NCBI GenBank assembly: GCA_020002185.1
Contig: CM034531.1
Location: forward strand, 43,924,929 to 43,988,928
Length of the DNA: 64,000 nt
From: Paraescarpia echinospica
Taxonomy: Eukaryota > Annelida > Polychaeta > Sabellida > Siboglinidae
Direction: 5' to 3'
In this document: in pieces, positions 58,413 through 64,000 of the stretch
How positions within the stretch are numbered: position 1 is the first letter of the stretch
How the letters are laid out: every line of letters starts with the position of its first letter
Notes under the pieces: generated by a model
The model's database searches: none
Told to the model about the DNA's origin: nothing
What the model saw: only the letters and a program-made list of their open reading frames with translations
Position numbers and translations under genes: made by a program

Positions 58413-58483
58413 CCTCTTGCAGTTTCTATACGTTGCCCCCTTCCTCCCATTACTGGCAAAATTCCTGACAGAATAATCTGTTC

Positions 58484-58766
58484 AGAGTAGGGGGAGGGGG
58501 TGAGAAAGACCTAGTCTGCGGTGGGAGGACTGTGTAAAGAGAGATTTGGAAGGATTGGGAGAGGATTGGAGAACGAGAGAGAGATAGGGGGAATTGAGAC
58601 GACTGGTGAAGTGAGCAGTGCAAGAACAGTGAGGGAAAAACAAAAGAAATCGAGGACCGGAATCGAGGCCAGCCTCACCCCTGACAGCGGGAAGACGAGT
58701 GGAGAACAAGGCAGTATCGGTTTCGTCGGCTGATCCAAGAGTTACAAGCAGTATATGAAGAGACAT
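58484..58766 (+). pseudogene. RTE-like LINE C-terminus, right half (unit 3)
   Basis: Continues the frame of 55318-55385: RERPSLRWEDCVKRDLEGLG-like sequence, then the untranslated part shared with 41230-41520. Confidence 0.65.
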
Positions 58767-59221
58767 GTTAGACTGCTTGAACCAATGTTTGTTATAGAGG
58801 TTTGTGTAATGTGTAAATGCATGTCGTTATCATTGACGTTCAAAATGTAGTATGAGTGAATGTCGGGTAAATTATTGAAGCCAAATTGGATCCAACGTAA
58901 TCAGATCAACGAAACTCTTTGTATTATATTCTGTTTCCGGCAGTTAATGGCGAATTAGTCCCATTTTGCACGAAGCGTGTTGAAGAATCGCATGTGGTGT
59001 CATTTGGTTGATATGGATGTTTTGTTTATTGCTGTTCAACGGCAGAGACAGCTTATCTGAATGAACTATTATATTATATATGTATTAGGCATACACACAT
59101 AGAGAGGTAGTTCCAATTATTAAAGGCAACACACACGTCTACATAGCACAAGCGTAGGGAATACACGTATTCACGTGCCTTTTGTTTATTTAAAAAATAC
59201 GACAGATAGGTCGTGTCGGAC

Positions 59222-59278
59222 TCATTTCTGTTCCCCGTCGAGGTCCTCGTACACAGCTTCTCCGAATGAAACGTCCAT
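59222..59278 (-). pseudogene. LRAT-like subfamily II exon 1 (unit 3)
   Basis: MDVSFGEAVYEDLDGEQK then TGA, again with AA|ATGAGT where a GT donor is expected. The duplicated upstream flank runs to 59727 and stops. Confidence 0.55.
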
Positions 59279-59727
59279 GTATGTCGCCAACTTTGTTGAA
59301 ATGTGTATTTAGGCTTAAGGCATGGTGTGTCTGTAGGTTCGGCTATAGACTCTACATACGTTTTTGTTGCGTGTGTATTAATGAGATGCCGACACCAACG
59401 CTGCGCCCGTTGACAAGAATTACGCATGCAAAGGGATCATGACTCATGGTTGCCATGGTTGGATAAAACGAAACTATCGTCGTAAAATTATAGAATGTTA
59501 GTCCTGGTATAGAACTGCGCGTTTTAACACCAGCTGTTCCTATTTACGGTGTATCACGCTAATGCGAATGAAAGACCACAAGTAACTCAAAACTGTGATT
59601 TTAGCCGCCACAAACACTACACTCATTCACAAAACGGGTGGGTGTTGGAAATGGTTTGCCTTCTTCAGTGAGTCAGAGGACAAGAGGTGAACAGCAGGCA
59701 GACCACATTGTCGCTTCAAAGACGTTA

Positions 59728-60027
59728 GTAGAGAGAGTTTTGTAATACGTCGCCGTGGTGAGAGCAGGAGCACCCATGGATAAATTCTAAGATGGCGCCT
59801 GTTTAAGGTGTATCTGTGTGTATGTGTGCAGTCACGTGAGTGAATGTAGTGCCACCTGGTGGAGTGTATTGGAGGTAGTGCCTCCTGCTGAGAATTGGGT
59901 GATGAAGGAGTAATGAGGAATGGGCGTATCGTATGTATGTATGTATGATGTGTGTAAGGACGATTCCTATGTACTATCGTGTATAAACCAACAAAACGAT
60001 ATATTTTAAAGTTGAAAACTGTTTAAT
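59728..60027. other. No gene recognised
   Basis: Unique sequence right of the array breakpoint. GTGTATGT-type low complexity at 59805-59830 and a GTATGTATGTATG run at 59930. Confidence 0.4.
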
Positions 60028-60168
60028 TTATTGATCGTTACAGTAGAAACCACCATCGTCTGACTGACAATCCCAACCCCAGTAAGCCTCTCTATCTCTA
60101 GTATCGTTTGGTACAGGGTCATCGTCATACCATGGTGACACTGGTCTTTTCACCAAGAGTTCCTGCAT
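60028..60168 (-). CDS. Small acidic/aromatic ORF (46 aa)
   Basis: MQELLVKRPVSPWYDDDPVP then NDTRDREAYWGWDCQSDDGG and FYCNDQ, stop. It is rich in Asp, Trp and Tyr. A CTAAGCAG acceptor-like site lies 2 bp before the ATG, so it may be a terminal exon rather than a complete gene. Too short for the usual ORF search. No family recognised. Confidence 0.4.
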   Translation of the reverse strand: MQELLVKRPVSPWYDDDPVPNDTRDREAYWGWDCQSDDGGFYCNDQ

Positions 60169-60450
60169 GACTGCTTAGAAGACTGCATAATGTTCGAAGC
60201 GCATCCCTTCTTTTCTGGACATACATTAAAATTGTGAAAACTGTATGAATGATACGTTAAATGTTACACACAGGAGGCTTATTGAAAACATTCAGACAAG
60301 TATGAAACAAGTGGTACGTGGCACACTTAAAACATAAATGTAAACTGTGGAAACGTAGTGTGGGAAGTATACGTTAAATGATATACGAGGGGTATTGAAA
60401 ACAGAGACATCGTTATAGCCACTTCGATATGCCGAGACACAACTGCTTTA

Positions 60451-60905
60451 GGGGTCAGCACACTGTTGAACTTCCTGCTTGATTACAGACGAAAAAAAAT
60501 GCATTATATTTTTGAGAAATGATTTTTTACAATGTTCACTTGCTCTGACATAAGTGCATTTGAGTAGTCAGATTTCTAGATGTGATTGTAGCAGCTGTTG
60601 ACAGTAAAATTGTTTTTTTTTAGCTGATTTTACTAAGCGGAAGGGTATCTGGCAGCAATTTGGCTAGTTGACACTTTAGCCGGATTACTGCCTGCATGCA
60701 TTTATAAATATTGACGGGTGTCATACATACAGGCATTTTGCAAGAGCTAGAGATATTAGATTTTGACTAAAATCGACCAGCATGTCAATGAGATGATAAT
60801 AACAACAGGTGGGAAGTTTAAGAAACTTTATAGGTCACGTTTTCTTATAATCACACAAAACATCAACATGGTCGCCAATGGGAAAACTTACAGTGTGCTG
60901 AGCCC
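60451..60905. mobile_element. MITE copy 2 (455 bp)
   Basis: Left end GGGGTCAGCACACTGTTGAA and right end CAGTGTGCTGAGCCC are inverted. About 90-95% similar by eye to 23748-24190 and 61816-62270. No coding capacity. Confidence 0.85.
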
Positions 60906-61815
60906 AAGTAGAGAGCCTGGCAACGAAAGCACGCTATAGTCATTGCACAATGTCGGAGGTTGCGTTTTACTTCAAATATCTTGAAACAATTACTGAAAAT
61001 ACGTGTATGGCAAAACTACAGTTAAATGGGACAAACCGTTTTTGGATATTACAGACTTCTCATCAGTCTGCAAGTCAAAATCACAGTGACGGAACATATG
61101 TCTTATGAGGGGGGTGGGGTGCGTATGCCAGTAGTTAAGCCTCAATTTGAAAATCTGAATGAAAATGAACCAATAACATTGCAGCAGGGTGGTTCATCAA
61201 TCGTTTTTTGTTTACTTCAGCTAATTAAACACAAGTGAATATGTTGTCATTGACCCTAATGAAGTCTGAGGACAGTGATTAGCTGGAGTAGGTCATAGCC
61301 GGAGCCTGTTATCAGATCTGTCTACTGACTGGACCTTTTGGCCAATTAAGCAAGTGGCATTGTTTTCTGAATGTCTGCTAATTAAGCTGTGTAATATTAC
61401 GTAATTGAACTGCTTGAGACGTCTGGCCTTTGAGGATTTCACACCCTAAGGTGACTTTTTGTTGATGTTTACCTTTGTAAATAAGGCACAAGGTAAAAAA
61501 ATCAATATACATTTGAATGTAACGTAACAACTGCCTGTATTGAATTTTCTTATAAAACACTTATTGGACTTTCTGGAAAACTATATCAGGAGTTCATAGT
61601 GCCACCTGAGAACGTTGTGCTGGATTACAAATTGTCCAACAGCGAAGTGCTGATTTTTCTGGTGCCTTGCCAAGTTTGGTGGCATCTATGAAATGTACAT
61701 AAAACACAAACACCTGGAGGGATTACAAAAATTAAAATTGCAGAGTGCTTGTAACATTGGTGCCTATAAAGTGTGTTGTTTTCAAAAATTTTCTCCAAAA
61801 TCACCATGCCTATTT
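60906..61815. other. Spacer between two MITE copies, no gene recognised
   Basis: A 70-codon plus-strand frame (61026-61238, MGQTVFGYYRLLISLQVKIT and on) has no recognisable motif. AT-rich otherwise. Confidence 0.4.
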
Positions 61816-62270
61816 GGGGTCAGCACACTGTTGAACTTCCTGCTTGATTACAGACGAAAAAAAGTGCATTATATTTTTGAGAAATGAATTTTTACAATGT
61901 TCACTTGCTCTGACATAAGTGCATTTGAGTAGTCAGATTTCTAGATGTGATTGTAGCAGCTGTTGACAGTAAAATGGTGTCTTTTTAGCTGATTTTACTA
62001 AGCGGAAGGGTATCTGGCAGCAATTTGGCTAGTTGACACTTTAGCCGGATTACTGCCTGCATGCATTTGTAAATATTGACGGGTGTCATACATACAGGCA
62101 TTTTGCAAGAGCTAGAGATATTAGATTTTTACTAAAATCGACCAGCATGTCAATGAGATGATAATAACAGCAGGTGGGAAGTTTAAGAAACTTTATATGT
62201 CACGTTTTCTTATAATCACACAAAACATTAACATGGTCGCCAATGGGAAAACTGACAGTGTGCTGAGTCC
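61816..62270. mobile_element. MITE copy 3 (455 bp)
   Basis: Same ends and body as copy 2, in the same orientation. The right tip is slightly worn (CAGTGTGCTGAGTCC). Confidence 0.85.
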
Positions 62271-62453
62271 TTTAACACAGTGGTGTAACCAGAAACTGCG
62301 TTGCTAGGCAACGAGACAAGAGGTCAAGCTAGGGCGAGAGAGGGGACAGATAAGGATGGAACGGTATGTCAACACGAGAAGGGAAGTGATACGAACTAGG
62401 TCACGCATTAGTATTGATATTATTAGCATTAATGATATATAATGATTGAACAT

Positions 62454-62792
62454 TTACGTCCACTCAGCGTCAGTGTCTCTGTCACTAGTGACGCTACTGT
62501 CGTCGTCGTCGTCGCTGCTGTCGTTGTCACTGAAAGAAAAGATAAAAGAGACTAAGATGAATGAGACGAAATAGCTAGCCAGCATCATTTCAAATTCGTG
62601 ATAACAAGGTACGACGCACGTCGCAGGTAGTATAACGAAGTATCGAAGAACACTATATATATATAAAGCGATGAGAAATGATTATATATATATACTTTGT
62701 GAAATTGTATGTACTCACATCATTGCATCAACAGATGCCACGCGCCGTCGCCATTGTTCGAGTATCTGATCCCAATATATAAAACAAGCCAT
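62454..62792 (-). CDS. Two-exon small acidic ORF (49 aa)
   Basis: Exon 1 (62792-62719) reads MACFIYWDQILEQWRRRVAS then VDAM and two bases at a GTGAGT donor. Exon 2 (62529-62454) follows TTTTCTTTCAG and gives, after the split Ile, DNDSSDDDDDSSVTSDRDTD and AEWT, stop. Phase is correct across the 189-bp intron. It has a short basic-aromatic helix followed by an acidic tail. It may be complete, or the last two exons of a longer gene to the right. No family is recognised; the helix faintly recalls the end of transposase-type proteins. Confidence 0.45.
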
Positions 62793-62837
62793 CGTTGCAG
62801 TGTATATCGAATGATTTGAACGTAACAAACGGACGAT

Positions 62838-62868
62838 ATATGTATATATATATATATATATATATAGA
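62838..62868. repeat. TA microsatellite
   Basis: An uninterrupted TA run directly at the 5' side of the LINE fragment. Shorter TA runs flank 62655-62695. Confidence 0.9.
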
Positions 62869-62879
62869 TAAGATTATTC

Positions 62880-64000
62880 TACTGTCAAGTACCAAAATCA
62901 GAACAGCAAGCTAAAAGACATCAAAAGGGAGATCCAGAAGAAAACAAGTAGAGCATTCTGGGCCCACATTGAATCCATAATCACACCAATGGAGAAAGAA
63001 GAGGAAAAGTACATATGCATGAAGAGGTTCTGGTCCTTCATAAAACACCGTAACAAGGACTATGAAGGTGTAGCACCATTCAGACACCTAGGCCAAACCC
63101 ACACACGTCCCAAGGAAAAATCCAACATCATGAACCAACAATTTGAGTCAGTATTCACCAAAGAAACCCGCCAGACTAGACCTACCAGACCAGACCTACC
63201 AGAGCAGAGCAGACCAGACCTACCAGACCAGACCAGACTAACTCACTGAACAGTCCAGTCCGTTCACTCGCCAATGGAGGACATTGAAATCACAGAACCA
63301 GGAGTGATGAAATTACTGGAGCGAATCAAAGTGCACAAGGCTGCAGGCCCCGACCAGATTGGACCACGTGTACTCCAGGAGCTTGCAACCACCATCGCAC
63401 CCATACTGACAGTTGTATTCAAGCGGTCTCGTGAAACAGGAGAGGTCCCTGATGAATGGTTGATAGCAAATGTAATTCCAATCTACAAGAAAGGGCAGAA
63501 AAACCAAGCCGGCCACTACAGACCCATCTCACTCACGTGTATCTCCTGCAAACTGCTTGAGCGTATCATCACCACCAGCACCACGAGACACGCCAACACA
63601 TGTAATATACTGTACAAGCTCCAACACGGATTCCGCAGTATGAGATCCTGTGAAACCCAGCTGCTCGAGTGTGTCGTTGATATAGCTAATGCAACGCAGA
63701 AGGGAGCCCAGACAGACATCTTAATAATGGACTTCACAAAAGCCTTCGACAAAGTCGGCCATGCCAAGCTAATCCAAAAACTCCACTACTATGGCATGCA
63801 GGGCATGGCGAACAAGTGGATCGAGAGTTTCCTCGCCAATAGAAAAAAACAGTCGTGTTGGAAGGGGAGAGGTTGTACGAGGCCAACGTCACCTCTGGCG
63901 TTCCTCAAGGGCCTGTCACAGGGCCCTGCATGTCTCTTCCTTTTTTACATCAACGACATCACCAAGTCGAAGTCAAAGAAATAGCTTATAACATGCTAAT
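62880..64000 (+). pseudogene. Jockey/L2-like LINE RT, running to window edge
   Basis: Begins in the linker (LKDIKREIQKKTSRAFWAHI, KRFWSFIKHRNKDYEGVAPF, IMNQQFESVFTKETRQ). It passes a stop near 63247, then RT: HKAAGPDQIGPRVLQELATT, VIPIYKKGQKNQAGHYRPIS, LQHGFRSMRSCETQL, ILIMDFTKAFDKVGHAKLIQ (first Asp) and IESFLANRKK. A frameshift damages the VPQGP block (read SGVPQGPVTGP in another frame), and FYINDITKSKSKK ends at TAG, because the catalytic loop is deleted. It is close in style to the LINE shared by units 2 and 3 (both have VKEIAY near the end). Confidence 0.85.
63172..63242. repeat. Short in-frame repeat CAGACCwxACCTACCAGACC
   Basis: Iterated 10- to 20-bp words encode a TRPDLPEQSRPDLPDQTR stretch inside the LINE ORF, not present in its relatives in this window; a local slippage expansion. 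Confidence 0.8.

Larger units (their letters stand above)
55386..58483 (-). mobile_element. CR1-like LINE with esterase, endonuclease and RT
   Basis: The uninterrupted site at 41080-41090 (CCCGGAGAGTGGGAGG) shows where it landed; AGAGTA at 55380-55385 and 58484-58489 is a plausible 6-bp target duplication. Gene order on minus: end of an SGNH-esterase-like ORF1 (58412-58215), endonuclease (58233-57461 in two frames), linker (57482-56895), RT (56747-56140), thumb (56143-55790). The esterase-endonuclease-RT order is that of CR1. It is damaged by about five frameshifts but otherwise almost full length downstream of ORF1. Confidence 0.88.
22870..59727 (-). repeat. Tandem array of LRAT-like gene pairs, three units
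   Basis: Unit landmarks recur in the same order: subfamily I exon 2 (22947, 33320, 44154), subfamily I exon 1 (27391, 39824, 50618), subfamily II exon 2 (deleted at 29625; 39974; about 54200), subfamily II exon 1 (31253, 41817, 59222). Flanking sequence is duplicated too: 30946-35460 matches 41519-46240, and 58921-59727 matches the start of both. Unit lengths (about 10.3, 10.8 and 15.7 kb) differ because of transposons inserted after, and in part before, duplication. The third repeat of the intergenic block ends abruptly at 59727. Unequal crossing-over is the simplest origin. Confidence 0.8.

Overview
The window looks like an intergenic or intronic stretch of an aquatic invertebrate genome. 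It is AT-rich, has GT-AG introns, and is packed with eukaryotic non-LTR retrotransposons (RTE-like, CR1-like, Jockey/L2-like), a Tc1-like DNA transposon, a tRNA-derived SINE, MITE-like repeats and AT microsatellites. Nothing bacterial or viral is present apart from a small Gypsy-type reverse transcriptase remnant. The sequence alone does not fix the phylum. The mix of RTE/CR1 elements, SWIM-YqaJ and P2X7-tail-like proteins and an expanded LRAT-like family fits molluscs, brachiopods or non-vertebrate deuterostomes.

Region 1 (1392-21091) is a 19.7-kb unit with two 2,135-bp terminal inverted arms that pair base for base (left position + right position = 22483). It is bounded by the 6-bp direct repeat CACGAT at 1386-1391 and 21092-21097. 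Each arm carries an inverted copy of the same LINE C-terminal ORF. Inside, two gene remnants converge. A plus-strand gene (exons at 9307, 9551 and 9962) encodes a P2X7-intracellular-like Cys/His domain. A minus-strand gene (18956 down to about 13992, perhaps to 11425) encodes a SWIM zinc finger followed by a YqaJ exonuclease. The first exon of the SWIM-YqaJ gene is present as an inverted duplicate on both sides. A second copy of the terminal sequence lies nested at 5439. All recognisable coding parts carry stops or frameshifts, and no transposase was found.

Region 2 (about 22870-59727) is a tandem array of about three units. Each unit holds two two-exon minus-strand genes of an LRAT-like (H-box / NCEHF) family. 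Subfamily I exon 2 copies lie at 22947, 33320 and 44154, with exon 1 at 27391, 39824 and 50618. Subfamily II exon 2 copies lie at 39974 and about 54200 (the unit 1 copy is deleted at 29625), with exon 1 at 31253, 41817 and 59222. Only the first subfamily I gene (22947-27458, 172 aa) is intact; the others are pseudogenes. The units have been inflated unequally by insertions: Tc1 and MITE in unit 1, a Jockey-like LINE plus a complex repeat in unit 2, and two RTE elements and a CR1 in unit 3. Several insertions sit inside one another with visible target duplications.

Region 3 (59728-64000) has two copies of a ~455-bp MITE, two very short acidic minus-strand reading frames (one split by a small intron with matching phase), AT microsatellites, and a LINE reverse transcriptase that runs to the window edge. 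The only credible intact host-type gene is the 172-aa LRAT-like gene. The rest is mobile or pseudogenic.
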